DNA from: Brachypodius melanocephalos
Lineage: Eukaryota > Chordata > Aves > Passeriformes > Pycnonotidae
NCBI GenBank assembly: GCA_013398615.1
Contig: VZSR01001479.1
Span: 17,446,717 to 17,510,716 of the forward strand
Reading direction: 5' to 3'
DNA length: 64,000 nucleotides
Shown: positions 1 to 13,400 of the stretch, piece by piece
Layout: each line of letters starts with the position of its first letter
Numbering within the stretch: the stretch's first letter is position 1
Notes under the pieces: model-generated
Seen by the model: the letters and a program-made list of their open reading frames with translations, nothing else
The model's database searches: none
What the model was told of the DNA's origin: nothing
Made by a program: the position numbers and the translations under genes

Positions 1-2897
1 TTGAAAAATAAAGTGATCTTTTGTGCTTAACTGCTTGTTTGTAGTTTTGTTAACAATGTTAGGACCTGTCTGATGCTGCTCACATATTGCATGTGTGAAT
101 AGAAGACTAGGCAGAACTATATTGATTTCTCATCACAGCAAGGAAGTTAATAACCTCATCGTTGATACATTAACTCATAACCACACCATCTTAGTTTCCA
201 CACAGAAAATTGTGGTGATTTTCACTGTGACTTCCAGGCCACCAGGCATCCACAAAGGTACTGCAGGTGCTTGCACCAACAGGTGTTTGGTGTTGCTACC
301 AGGATGTGCTGCTACACTCTGTGGATGAGGTGTATGAATATTTCGCTTTATTTCACAGAAAAAAGGGGACAAATACTGTGAGACTTTGGATTCTGTTTCC
401 TAAAAAACAAACCAAAAAAGGCTTGATTTTCAGAGGTTTGTAGCTGATAAACCCTTTGGTGTCCATCAGACTACCACTGAGTGTTTGATTCATTAATATT
501 AGACCTTTATCTTCCTGGCTTGTCAGCCTCACATATCGAACAGAATTTTTGTAAGCCTTGCCCACCTTTCAGAACTTCATGCCCTAAAGTAGTGACTGTT
601 CTCCAGTCTCTCTCTGTAGCTGTGCTACATTCCTCTGTCATGTATCTTCTAAATATTTGTATGTCATGCTATTTCCTTCATGAAAGTGCATAACCTTTGT
701 TATCTCGAAAGTGGAGAGGTCAGACTCAAAAAAAGATGGTAGTAAGTTGTAGGATCAAGCTGACATACCACAGCAAACCATACAATGCCATAATGTAATT
801 AAATCTAATTTCTTTTGTGCCTTGATTAGTCATACAATAGTAAATATGTTTGACAATTATTATTAGATTTTGAGAATCAAAATGAGATTTTTAAGTGTCA
901 GATCCTCCTGTTCACTTTAAAAAGCAGATGTGTAGATTCCGAAGCGTAAGCTGCCACTCAGCTCACTTACTAAATTGTGACAACTGGAAATACTGAGGTG
1001 AGGAAGCCTTACTTTTGAAATTATGTGTGCATAATAAGGTAAAGGCTGAAAGTAAGCTAGCAAGTGGTATAATCCAGTCGATGAGAAGAAGCTCTTGCTG
1101 GAGCCACCTGCATTCCCATGCCATGTGTCCAAGTTACAAAGACAGTAAATGATTTTTACTGTCTCGACAAATCAGAGGCCTCTTGAGGCCTTTGGGAAAT
1201 TTTCATTGCAGCCCTCAGCAAAATTTTGATTATGTTCAAGATAATGCAATTTGTAGTGAGTGCTGGATATTTTAGACTAGAAGAAAAAGCACATTTTAAA
1301 AAGTATAGAGAGCAGGAAAAAAGGTAGGATGAGAACAAAGCTAAGAAGAAATATTCTTTCTCCTTGCTCTGGTAAGGGTCCAGTTTATCTTTGTGCTTAG
1401 GTAAGATCATCAGCAGGGAGGGCTCATGAAGGGAGTGCAGACTGAAGTGGAAGTACAACTGCCTTTCCAAGCAGTAGTGGGGTGCAGTCAGCACTGTCAT
1501 TGCTACAGCCTGAGGATTTATTTCAAAGTTGTTTCTAATTCTAAGTGATGGGCTCACTTGTTAATGAGCAGTGGCAATTGAAGCTTAAAACACCATGATA
1601 CATTATTTTAGTAAGAGTTGAAAAGACCAGATACAGATCAAATCACAATCATTTTATCTTTACAATACAAAGCAAAATGCACATAAACAGCGTGTTTTTG
1701 TTGCTTATTCATTTTGTATTTTACCTTCTATTAACTGCTGCTTAAATATCCTTGTAGGCTGTGTTAATTAAATTGAACATCCTGGAAAGTAGGCAATGGT
1801 TGCCTTATAGCTCAAGGCAAAAAAGAAATAATCGTATAAAATCGTATTTGAGTCTGTATTTCCATGCTTTGCCATTCTCTTTCCCTTTTTCTCATCCAAT
1901 AATATGCTGACCTTCTGCAGCTGGAAAAGTGTGTGGGTTTTGCCTCAAAAGCAAGAACTGAGGTATAGAGATAAAAGCAAATCCCACTTAATAAGAGCAG
2001 ACACATCACAGAAGTACTCCTTGTTACAGCTGAGTCATTGGGAAGTGCCTGGTCTATGCAGTGCCACTTTTAGTTCTGTTTAGGAAAGACTCTCTGTTGT
2101 CTGCTTTTTAAGGTGGTAAACATTAACTTGAAGGTTGATGTTTAAATTGCTAGGTATTTTTCCTTGAGGACTGCATGAGTCAGGGAGAAACTGAAATATT
2201 CACAAATCTTCACCCCCCTCAGCAACAAACTGATTGCACAGGAACCCTTCTGGCTTTCACGGAAAGGCATGGGCTGGTTGTTCTCAATGTGTTCATGGAA
2301 ATGCATCTGTAGCTCTATTTGATCAAACACCTCCGTGAGTTTCAGATGTGAATGTTCACAGCATGTGTGTAAGGGAGATAGTGGTATTCTTAGCACTGAA
2401 ATAGCACCATCTCTGGAATAAAATCAAGTTGGCAAGAAGGAGGTGTTTTTATAATATAAAAGGTATATATTTTTTTTTTTGTGAGGGTACATTCTACACC
2501 CTGTGACAACTGAGTTCTTTTTGGAAACCTAAATATACCCACTAGATCACTGGTATCCTTGTGTTCATTGACTTCTTCAAGGCACTAAATGTATTTGTGA
2601 GTTAATTATCAACTTTACAAAGCCATCCTGAGTGTTCCCATTGTATATCTATTTAGGAGGAAGTGAAGATGACCCACCCTTCTGTGCACTGTGCAATAGC
2701 TTTTAAATTTTCCCATCTGCCAGGTCATATGTATGCTTCTACCTGAGACTTGCTTGTCAGTCCCCAGTTTCATTCATAGTCCTTCACTCGCACTTGTGGT
2801 GTGGTTTTTAGAAGACGCGAGCTGCTGCTGGGCAGCTGCATGTGCTGTATGTAGGTGGTGAACCTGCCCCAGTATAGCCGAGGGCTTTGGTCATCCT
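1..2897. other. Gene-free AT-rich DNA
   Basis: I see no supported gene or named repeat. Short open frames on both strands (up to 133 codons at 1156-1557, minus) have no splice context or family signature. A T-run lies at 2470-2480. Confidence 0.75.
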
Positions 2898-3256
2898 CAG
2901 AATCACAGCCTTAGTTAGACTGGAAAAGACCTCTTGAGACTGAGTCCAGCACCACCTTGTTAAATAGATATTGGTATTAAATGCCATTTCCAGTAATTTC
3001 TCAAACATCTTCAGGGATGGTGATGCCACCACCTCTCTGGGTTGTCCATTCCAATGTTGAATCAACCTTTCTGTGGAGAAATTCCCTCTGATGTCCAACC
3101 TGAACCTCCCCTGGTGCAGACTGAGGCTGTGTCTTCTCATCCTGGCACTGGTTGCCTGGGAGAAGAGGCTGATCCCCACCCAGCTACAGCCTCCTTTTGG
3201 AGATTGTAGAGAGTGATAAGGTCTCCCCTTGAGCCTCCTGTTCTCTCATGGAGGTG
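2898..3256 (-). mobile_element. CR1 LINE, 5'-truncated 3' end (minus orientation)
   Basis: The plus strand here is the reverse complement of a CR1 3' end. Diagnostic stretches are GACTGGAAAAGACCTC, CAGGGATGGTGATGCCACCA, CTCTGGGTTGTCCATTCCAA, AACCTCCCCTGGTGCAGACT and GAGAGTGATAAGGTCTCCCC. Only the 3' non-coding and terminal region is left, as is usual for CR1 copies, so there is no intact reverse transcriptase. The 3' end of the element is at low coordinates (AGAATCACAG). The border near 3256 is approximate. Divergence from the common avian pattern is moderate, and the open frame across it is incidental. Confidence 0.9.
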
Positions 3257-6200
3257 TAACTGCTCTCCAGTGCATCCTCCCTGATCTACCCTTAGCTACT
3301 GCCTCGTGTACTCTCAAATAGTTGGATCTGGAGCTCATGCTGGGCAAGAGCAGAGACTGAGACACAGCTGTGCTTGTTTCCTACAAAGGCCTCTTTGCCT
3401 TGTAGGTGATGCATGCTCGCACATATTCCTGCACACCTGATTTATGGAAATGGCTGCCAGCAAATCAGCTGTGCTCATGCACATGCTTTGCTAATGAGAG
3501 ATCTTGAATTCAATACAAAGCATTTGTGAGCTTTGAAAATATGGGCTGTTGTATCCTTAGGTAGTAAGCTTTGTCACAGGTTGCAGAATTGCTGCTTAAA
3601 AACCATGTGAAAGTGATTCTAGCAACAATTACTCCTAATTGCTCTTGCCTTGGAGATGCATGAGACCGAGTCTGAGCTCTGTTCAGAGGTATTTGCTTCT
3701 TGATAAATAGCCATTTTGCAGCTTGATTTAATGGTTTCATTAGGCACATGTACAAAGAGATCATGCATAAACAAATGTACTTGCAGGTATCATTGAAGGG
3801 CATGGTAAGAGTATTAGAAATTTGCTTAAGGCACAGCTGAGGCTGCCTGGTGCAGTTCTGTAAGTGCATTCTGTTTACAAGGCAAATTACCTTCAATCCA
3901 TCATTGCAGTGTGTTAAACTGATGCTGCTATAAGGATCTGGAAAGGTCTTGTTTCCAGCAGTCTAATGAAATGAACACTTACGGTGTGTATTTTAAGAAA
4001 GGAGAATGTGGTAGAAATAGATCTATTTGTCAGGTGTGTTCTTTATGCTGAATGCTCTGTGCTAAACCTCTGCATAAATATCCTTGTTTTTTTAATTCAG
4101 ATGTGACATTATCACATTTTGTTATCAGTTGCTGGGTGAAAAGATATTTTTGCCAAAGTGCTGACATAATATGGTTTTATTGCTACTTACACTGCTCAGA
4201 CTTCACATAATGGAGGTGATGCTTTATTTTATAGATGTATTTCTAAGCTAAAGTTTCACTATTAATAAACAGATAAATGGGGGTTTATTGATATAAATGG
4301 AACTTATGTCACAATGATCCTTTAGCCATGTTCTGTGCTATATAGTGTTAGCAGAAGTTTGCTGCCAATATATAAACTTACATTATAGTTATATTTTGAT
4401 TTATCTGGTTATTAATGGTAATACCAGATGGAAATGGCTACCTTTGGAAGTGAATGGAACAAGGAAAGGAATTGCCCATGTTTTTAATGCTGTCATAGTA
4501 CAGTCCTAGTTAAAACTTAGTAGGGGAATAGAAAAGCACAGCTTTGCAATTGAGGCTGTTAGAAGAAATGTTGTTTTCTGCACAAATGCAGGAGATAACA
4601 GTAGGGGTGTTCCAATATTCCCAGTCAACAGCTTTCCAGCTGATGTGTACAGTTAACTCTTTCCCCATATGTTCAATGGTCCTGCTTCCTTGTCCTCCTC
4701 CCAGCAGCTTTCATCCTTCTGTAACTCCAGTGTGGAGGGCTTTCTGCCAGTGACAGTTCTGTTCTCCAGCTCTCAAGTTCAACCTGCAGAAAGGGGAATA
4801 AAGCATATAGTTACTACACAGGTGTTTTCTTTGTCCACGTTCTCATACAGGCTTGGTACAAATGTCTAAATGGTGGGAAATGCCAGTAGCTCCCTTGTCA
4901 AAAGCATCACTCCCAGCTGCAGACCTGGGGAAGTATTTGGGCAAAGAACACTGAATACAGGGTTAGTACTTTAAAAGCCTTGAAAACTAACTGTGGGAAG
5001 TTTTGGCACAATTGTGGTTTAGTGTTAGCCCCTGATTAGAACAGCCAGCAAGTCCAGTATTCTTCCTACTTTTCTGGAACTAGGAGCAATAGTATAAGCA
5101 TACATATGTTATCCTGCATGTTTCATGAGATCTAAATTCCCCATTAAACTGACCTTCCTTTTTATTTCAAACTAGACTATGACTTACAGCAAGAAATCCT
5201 GTAATCTTCTAGCATTTGTCAGATTCAGGCTTGACTGGTCCAGGTGTGTTTAAGAACTTCCACCGTGTCTTGCACTGGCACACAGCTCTTCGGGTGATGG
5301 CCCAACACGTGGGAGTTCCAGTACATGACCAGGGTGAACAAAACATCTGCTCAAAGAGGATGCTGTTTTCCCTTCATGTCATTGTTGATACTGGCAGGCT
5401 CAGAAACACAAGACATAAGTTTACTGATACTTCAGGGCATTTTTTTCTTGTTTTCCAAGTATTAACTCTGAACTGCTCCCAGTGGTAGCTGTTTAGGGAA
5501 ATGACTGTCCCAATAACTTAAATGCTATGATTTCTAAGCTTAACTGTTATACGTTTCAGATATTCTCTCAGTGGGATAAGAAAACAGGAAGCCAGCTTAT
5601 TATCTTCAGAAAATGATCTTTTAGCCAGATTTATGTATATGAAGCAGCTCATGAAAGGGTCTGGCACTTCACTTTAGGCTATCATATGATCCATAGTCAA
5701 GGAGATGCTCTTGTAAACATTGCAAGGATTTTTTCCTCTCTGACAGAAATAGCAGCTGATGAAACATGAATATTCAGTGCCACAACAGCCAACTGACGTA
5801 CAGGCAGGTGTAAGGCTGGTGTCTACCTGTAACAGTTTCTAAGGTCAAGAGATGACAAAATAATTCAAATCATCTGCTTCCCAAGGCTGTGAAATCCTGA
5901 TTATGTGGTTGGAAGTAGCCTGAGCTTTGAAGCTGGCAGATACCTATAGTAGGTGGATTGAATGTGATCTCTAATTGTCTCCACTGATTGCAGTAGTGGG
6001 CATGCCAAATCAACCATGCTGTTGGGCAAGACATAGATTTATGTGCCTTCTGCTAAGACACCACAGAGAATGCTCATTGTTGCCTGAAACTGCCCTTTAT
6101 CAAATGTAGTGGTTAACTCTTATTCCATTGAGATGCCTCTGTAAAATCTACATCCAAAATGTTAAACCTTTTCAACCTGATTACAAGTTTGTGTCAAGGT

Positions 6201-9200
6201 AACTACAGTACAGTCTCTGTCACTAATATCACTTGCAGGACCTCCCTGGTGACATCACAGTTTTGGTGGTCATCTAACTGATGAAAATATTCTCTGCTAG
6301 GTACTATGCAAAAGTGTTATTTCAGGTGTTGTTTGGAAGTTGGCTAGCCCATTTTGTAGCAAGGAAGATAACACATTCTGTTCCCCTGAAAATATTCTAG
6401 AAACTATTAGGTAACAAGTGTTTTGTAGATTGTTCTGAGAATGTGAAGTAGCAAGTTGCTTTAACATTTTCCTCTTAAGTGAAAATAAAACTGCCCATTG
6501 TTTTTTGAGTGCTCTTATTCTTAAGGTTGATGGGCAGATCACTGTCTTGTTTTTCTCAAGATTAATAGGTTTTCTTACCTGTCTTTCTCTCCATTGTTTT
6601 TCCTTTTCTGTCCACCATCAGAGCCAAACTACTAAAACATAGCAGATGCTGACAAACAGAAAGAACCCCTTCTGCTCTTAATTTATCAAGAAAGTGCTAA
6701 AAATTTAGCTTTCTTGTTCACTTAATCATTTTGATAAGTTGACAGTACAATGTATCATCACTAGACAAGTGCCAATGCTAATCCTGCAGCAGGTTCTCAG
6801 AGGAGATTTTTATTGTAAAAATTGACATATATTGTATCAAGACAATCAAAATACATTTAGGAAAACAACAATTTGCTACTTTGTGCAGTTAAGTATCTCT
6901 CTGGGTCTTCGTCACTGTTGAAGTTTCCGCTAATCTCAGCAGCCTCAGAATTTGGGCTCTGGTAAAGCTGGCAGATCCTTCATGTCAGTGCCCACTTCTG
7001 GAGCTGTTGAGTTGTTGACAGATGTTTGCTTAATGGTTCTTTCCCTGGCAGGAAAATTGAGGAATTACCTTGGAAATTGCTAACTCTCTTTCCCAAAGTG
7101 ATAGACCCAGTGCATTAGAAAACAAATTTGACCAGTTTGTGAATGTATGAACTGTCTCCAGAAAGGGAGGGAAACTATTCCTAGCATAGATGCTGTCACA
7201 CAGCTCTTGCCCTGTCAAATTGGTTGCATTGCTGTTTCTTCAACTGAAGGGAAGCATTCTCTAAAACATACATGATTTGAGTGGTCCTAGACAGAAGACA
7301 GGGAGCAATTCCTGAGAAAATATGCAGGGTAGGGGGGAAGAAGATAGAAGTTTAATTTTTGTTTAAAGTGCATTTCCAGAAGCTGTAATCAGCATGGTAT
7401 AAGATTCAGATAAAGAGAAACTCTAATTATCTCCTCACATAATGACTGTTCGTCCTGCAATGTGAGTCAGATTACCTTTTTTCTTCATGGTTCCCATACT
7501 GGTGGTCAGAGGACCAAGCTGCAGATGGAGGGAGCTGAGATGGCTGTACCCCTGTGTGCAATCAGGTGTTGGAAGTGTCAGCTGGCAATATATTACACTG
7601 CTTATTTTACTCCATGGATTATGTGCTGGGCCCACATGTTGAGATGCTTTTAACTCCTGTGCAGACTTTGATCTTTTTTTTTTTTTCCTGGTATTAGTGG
7701 GTTTTATCTGTGACCTGTGCAGGAAACAGCCCAAACTGTGGAGAATATCTGTGCCTTGCTGATGCCTGCCATATGGTGACTTATCCTGAGATACATTTTT
7801 TCTTGATTTCTCTGATATATTCAACATCACAATCCCCATATGGTTATTGCTTCTTTGTGTATTCCAGTGGGATTTTACCTTTTGCTTTTCAAAGATTTTC
7901 CACAGAGACTATCCTTAGCAGAACAGCACTGTGTGCCTGGCTCATCTAATCATCCTCCCTAGTTAGGGATGCATCAGGGACTCTGTATTAAATTGGGAAA
8001 GGCTTTTAAAGTTGAATATCTGAATACTGAAAGCTGTAGAAACACTGAAGAGCAAACAGAAGGCATCATATATTAGAATGTTCAGTCAGCTTTGACTTCC
8101 TACTGCCTACAGCTGACTGTGACTTGATTTTCATGGCAAAGCTTGGGGAATCACAGTAAAGAGGTATCCCCTCCTCCTGAAGTGACCAGAAATATTTTCT
8201 TCCATTACAGCAAATTCAAAACATGCAACATGCTCAAGGATCTTCGCTGAGCTATTACAGTAATGTAGGACTGCATCGTAGTTCCACCCACGCAATATCA
8301 AAATATAGGAGTATCTTGTTGATACTGGCAAGTCAAATCTATCTAGGTGATCAGTAGGTTTTTAATAAAATGACAATATAAAATCAAACCCTTGTGTTCA
8401 TCACAAAGCACATTTCCTCCTGCTTTACCTTACCCTGAAGACCATGACTTTTCAGGTCATCCTACTGGGGGCATGTCTGTGGTAGTGAGTAGTGACTCTG
8501 GGAGAGAACAAGTGCATCAGCCTGCTTAAGAGTCACCTTGTAGAGGGCAGCATGAGTCAGCGAAGTCATAAAACCATCCTAAAAATTCCTGAAACAGAGT
8601 CCAAAGAAATGCAGACTCAGTGGGATTCTTCAGCATACAAGAAACATGCTGCTCCTATGCAATGGTTTCCAGCTGGAACCACAGTGAAAAGATAAACCCA
8701 GTCTTAAGAAGATGCTGCTTTTTCCAGTTCCCAGTAGACATATCAGTGCACAGCATAGTATGATTTATTCAATTACATGTTTGTCATTCAGACATCTGTT
8801 AGATTTTCATATCCTTAACCATAGTAATAAACGAGTTTCATATAATGTCTTGTTACAATGGTATCAGATGCTGGAAAGCAACACTGTGAAAGATGTTACT
8901 GTGATTTTGAGAGGTACTGTGCATGCATATCATCAAGATTAATTAATGGTAACAAACAACATTAGTGTGAGAATTTTATTAACCTAACTGCCTTTGTTTT
9001 CAAAACAGAAAATATGTAAAGAATTATAATATTCTGTCCTTCAACCCCCAAGTCCACTCTTCTTCCTTTTTCCCTCCCCTTGTTAGTCAAAATCAAGCAG
9101 ATGGTGTGTACTGAAAGGCTGTAAATCAAGAAGGATGTAGTCTAAGGTCTGTGGCATATGCAGTATTTATAGGTGTTTCCTATACTCTATTAGTCCTTCA

Positions 9201-10667
9201 CACCTCTAAAGCATCAAGTATACAGAGGGGTTAAACTGACAAAAACAGGAATAGTAGAGTAATAAGAACAATTACAAAAAAACCCCTTCCAGGGTATTTT
9301 TCTGAGATTAATGAACTGGTCGTAGATACCAATTGTACAACTACTTCCACCATGTAGGTCTAGACAGACTGGAAGACTCTTCACCCACTTTTCTATACTG
9401 GTAAGGTTACATATGTATGAATCTATGCGTATGTATGTACAAAAAAATGCAGATGCACACACACACACACACAGAGGAGCTTTCTTTGATCCAGCTCCCC
9501 AAGTCTCTCAGCTAACTGGCAAATACATATCAAAGCTACAGTAAAGTAGCTAAACCAATACAATGTCTTATATTTATCCTCAGTTTCTACCCTTCCTGCC
9601 TCACACAAGTCATGGTGTTTGGCATGGTTTGACTGGCTATAAATCCTTGAGGAATTCTGTAGCAAAGCTACACAGTAACTGCTGCATGTTATACACTGAA
9701 TCACAGAGCTTTACCAAAGATGCTGCAATATCAGCTGCTTTCCTGAATTGCTTCTATTTGTGGGGAGTGTTCATCAGTGATAGATAAGATCAATTCGTGC
9801 TGCTGTCATCATTGCCCAGAGACCAAGAATGCAATGATTTTTTCAGAAATTCATTCTGTTTCTTTCCTGTCCCATGTCACCTGGAAAATGAACTCTGGTA
9901 AGAACAATCAACAGAGTGGCACAGCCAGTGCAGACTCTGGGCACATTTGAGAGACACTTCTGATCTCAAAGTTGCACAATTATCTGATTTACTGTATTAC
10001 TTATCAGTAAAACTATTGTTGAGTTGTTGTTTGCCTGGGCACTCAGGTACCGTAGCCATGAGCACCACGCACGCTTAGGTAGTGAAGATGGGCATGGTAA
10101 GGTAAGATTGTAACGTGAAACTCTGTGACTGAATCCATACGAGTTCCTATAATGTAGGAGTTCAGAAAAAGCTTGGAAGGTAAAGGCCCCATGCAAAAGC
10201 AGAAGGAGGTATCAGTGTCCCAGCAATAGCAAAGTTAGGTATCTGAGAAATGGCTTGAAGGCAACCTCTTCTCCAAAGAGCTGGTATTTCCACAAGACTA
10301 AGGGATCTTCAAATAAGCAAGAAATACTATACAAACCTTCCTGAGCTAATGACTGTAGTGATGTCTGTGGTGAAACCATCTCCTGATCCGTTAGCTGGGT
10401 GGGGAGATTTGTCTTTACTTATATGGGTGACAGGAGGTAAATGTTGTAAAAAAACATTATGAGTATAGCCTTTGCTCCCAGTTTGCCCACATGCAATCTT
10501 TAATTCTGAGGCTAATGCAAAATCATTTGTATGAGAAGTGAAAACTGGTGGAGATGTGCAATAATGGAGGTCCATAAAATTCAGAATCACTGCCATGTTA
10601 TGTTTTCTTCTTCTTAATGTGTTTTTAAAGTCACCACAGTGTATTCTAAGGATCTCTATGTTGCATA
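3257..10667. other. Gene-free AT-rich DNA
   Basis: No gene could be supported. It holds a T13 run (7674-7686) and the (CA)9 repeat. Open frames here, for example 7435-7839 minus and 3510-3896 minus, lack recognisable domains. Confidence 0.75.
9456..9473. repeat. (CA)9 microsatellite
   Basis: Nine uninterrupted CA units. A short degenerate ATGTATG-rich run lies just upstream. Confidence 0.95.
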
Positions 10668-10760
10668 ATGTGGGATTCCTGTCTCAAGGAACTTGAAATC
10701 TAATTTCAAACACAGAATAAGAGGTAAGGTTGCAAAGAAATAGACAGGTCTGTGGGAAAG
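10668..10760 (-). mobile_element. Possible old L2/L3 fragment next to the CR1 copy
   Basis: GGATTCCTGTCTCAAGGAAC followed by TTGAAATCTAATTTCAAACA and AATAGACAGG resembles the 'tccctgccctcaaggagcttacaatctaa...agacag' segment of old LINEs. Similarity is only by eye over about 60 bases, and no other supporting segment is clear. Confidence 0.25.
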
Positions 10761-10787
10761 CACTTCAGTCAGTGCATGCAAACGTCT

Positions 10788-11133
10788 TGCACCTGAAAGG
10801 AGATGTGAGGTGAAAGTGAGAAAAGGAGGTGAGGTGGGAGTAGGTCTCTTCCCAAGTAACAAGTGATAGGAAGAGAGGAAATGGTCTCAAGTTACTCCAG
10901 AGAAGGTTTAGATTAGACATTAGGGAAAATTCCTTCAAAAAAAGGGTTGTCAAGCATTGGAACAGGCTGCTCAGGGAAGTGGTGGAGTTGCCCTTCCTGG
11001 AGGTATCTAAAAGACATGGATGTGGCAGTCAGGGACATGGGTTAGTGATGAACACAGGAGTGCTGGGTTAATGGATGGTTAATGGACTCGATGATCTTAA
11101 AGGTCCCTTCCAACCTAAATGGTTCTATGATTC
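10788..11133 (+). mobile_element. CR1 LINE, 5'-truncated 3' end (plus orientation)
   Basis: A second CR1 3' end in sense orientation. Diagnostic stretches are GTCTCTTCCCAAGTAACAAG, GTCAAGCATTGGAACAGGCT, CTCGATGATCTTAAAGGTCC, and the terminal AACCTAAATGGTTCTATGAT followed by TC. Only one partial terminal ATTCTATG unit remains. A small internal duplication (GGTTAATGGATGGTTAATGG) sits just before the terminal block. About 345 bp are kept and no coding part remains. No convincing target-site duplication is seen. Confidence 0.93.
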
Positions 11134-12829
11134 AAAATGAAAATAAGTTGGTTTTTATATCCAGAGAGTGGATATGGATTCAAAAGGACTTTTCCAAATG
11201 TCTATTATACGAAAATAGAAACCACAGAATAATGGTGTCTCTGACAGATTTTGTTTTCATCGTAGTTTTATATTTAGAGAAAGCAGCTAGTATATTCTGT
11301 CCCAGGTGGCCTTTTCCTCAAAATTTGCTGCAAGTATCCTACCCCATAACAAATTTAACTTGGGATGTCGGGATTTTTTTTTCATTCATACCTTGAGGCA
11401 AAAGAGATTGTAACAGCTGTCTTTCATATTTCACCATGGTACATCTGTGTTTCAATTACTGTTTTGTCTGAGTTTCCCTTTAGCAGGATTTAGATTACCA
11501 GACATGACTTAAGGCTTCACTATGCAAAAAAATCAAGACACAGAAGTCACTGTATTTATACTGATGCTCAGCCTGATGTGTTTCTACAAAACATCACAAC
11601 TGAATTCAGTCTGGGACATCAGACTTAGAATTTAGGTGGGCAGGAAGGAACATCTATGTTAAGGAAAAAATCTGCTGAGAGAGGGAGGAGAAAGCAATAC
11701 TTCTAAAGCAATAATTCTAAATGAATAAATCCTAAGCTCTGGACATTTTTGTCTCCTCCTTTCTGGTTCTTGCTATTGCTCTTTTGGGCAATCACTTTGT
11801 GGCCCATGTCTTTGGTGCAAGTGTCCCTTTGGCCCTAATATGTGTCAGGGAACTGGCTATCCCACAATATAACCAGCAAGGATCGATACAGTGACAAACT
11901 ATTTTACTGTGAAGGGAGTTGATAAACCATAACCAATAAACTTCACTGAAAGGCTGACAAGGCTGACAATCACTAAATTCAGAGGGGCCTTGGACTTTGT
12001 GAGAATCTTTTTGCTTGACAAGTGCTCTAATTAATGATTAAAGGAAACAAGAAGGCTCAGCACATGAAGCAGAGTGGGAGGAAACTGCTGGCATGATTAA
12101 CAGCTGGTGAAAATACGGATTTGAAATAATTGCACTGTTCTCCATGTTCATGGCCTCTTTTTAATCATTCTGTACAGTTCTTTTGATGACAGAAAGAGAA
12201 CAGGCTAACTAACTTGCTGGCTAGCCTGAGATCTGTAGGAATCCATTTTGTGGCCTCTGATCAAGAGAAAGCACTTCTCTAATGATTGTAGAAGGGAAGG
12301 AGCAAACAAGAATCGCTCACTACCATGTCAGGCCAGGTATCTACAACCTAAGATTATAGGACAGTTTAAATTCTCTGTAGGATACAAGCTCAAAAATAGT
12401 AAATCTGTGCCTCATTTTAATAAGTTCAAGAGTGAAACACAAAATAAACTTGCATTTCTGACTACCGAACAGGTCCTTGCAGGCATGTAGAAGATCTTAT
12501 ATGACTGTAGTTTGGCTGCAGATGGAAAGTTACAGACTTTCATTTTTCTGATGTAAATTTTATTTTCCAAAACCTAGTTTTCTTTTTAAACACCCCTCCT
12601 GAAATGCCCTTTTTGGTGAATCGTGGTACATACCTCTGCATTCAAATGGGTTTCTCAACCTGTTGGATGCTACTGGCAGGGCAGTGATTTATCGATAGAC
12701 TTTATTCATTCTCCTGTTATTATTAATCAGCTAATGACAACCTCAAAACTTCCTATAAGCCTCAGCAAACCATGACATTTTCTTCACCTCTGAAGTGAAA
12801 TTTCTGAATAAACATGTGTCCTCATAGCT
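11134..12829. other. Gene-free AT-rich DNA
   Basis: I see nothing I can name. One 80-codon frame at 12248-12490 (plus) is Lys/Asn-rich and lies just before the purine-rich tract. It has no family match that I can see. Confidence 0.7.
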
Positions 12830-13400
12830 TTTCCAGGAATTTAGGACAGTACTGGAGAATGACATGCAGAAAGAGGAGACAGTGCAGAAAACAGTCGAGT
12901 TGAAACATAACACTCAAAACCCCATGCTATGTTCAGATATTAAGGCTAACACTAAGGCTTTTCTACTCTAAAGGTGGAAGCCATTTTAAAGGTGAAAGGC
13001 TTTTCATACAAAGCATGGCAAGAGAAAAATTCTGCAGGACTGTGGCAAAAAGGCATTTCTGCTCCAGAGTAGAGAGAAGCTGGAAAGAAAATTAAAGGTT
13101 AGAGGAGCAGAAAGTAAGGAAAAATAGGAGAAAAAAAAAAGAGATGTGGAGAACTAGAACAAATCAAAAGGGCAGTACAGATCCTTAAGAAAAAGATGGA
13201 AGAGGTATTAAAAAGGAAAACAGCCAATTGAATTTTCCATTAAGAAAAACTGAGTTATTTCCTGGTTCTTTCAAAAAATGGAATCTCAATAAAGAAAGGT
13301 ACTCAGAATCTCAATTTTTGTATCTCAGCCAAAACAAAGAGAAAAATTAGAAGCTGTGACAAAAATCAGGTACAGGAAGCCAAAAATCTGAAAGAAGCTT
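12830..13400 (+). pseudogene. Purine-rich tract with broken coiled-coil-like frames
   Basis: The plus strand is strongly purine-rich over about 570 bases. Successive short frames read like heptad-rich protein: FRTVLENDMQKEETVQKTVE and ELKHN (12840-12910), REKLERKLKVRGAESKEK (about 13073-13126), and ELEQIKRAVQILKKKMEEVL then KRKTAN (about 13150-13230). The frames change and are interrupted by stops. This could be a decayed copy of a coiled-coil protein gene. A purine-rich sequence encodes Lys, Glu and Arg by default, so composition alone may explain it. No family is recognised. Confidence 0.25.

Noticed and set aside
2808..3179. 123-codon open frame on the minus strand
   Set aside because: It lies in the 3' region of a CR1 LINE in its sense direction. 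That region is non-coding in CR1, so the frame is incidental.
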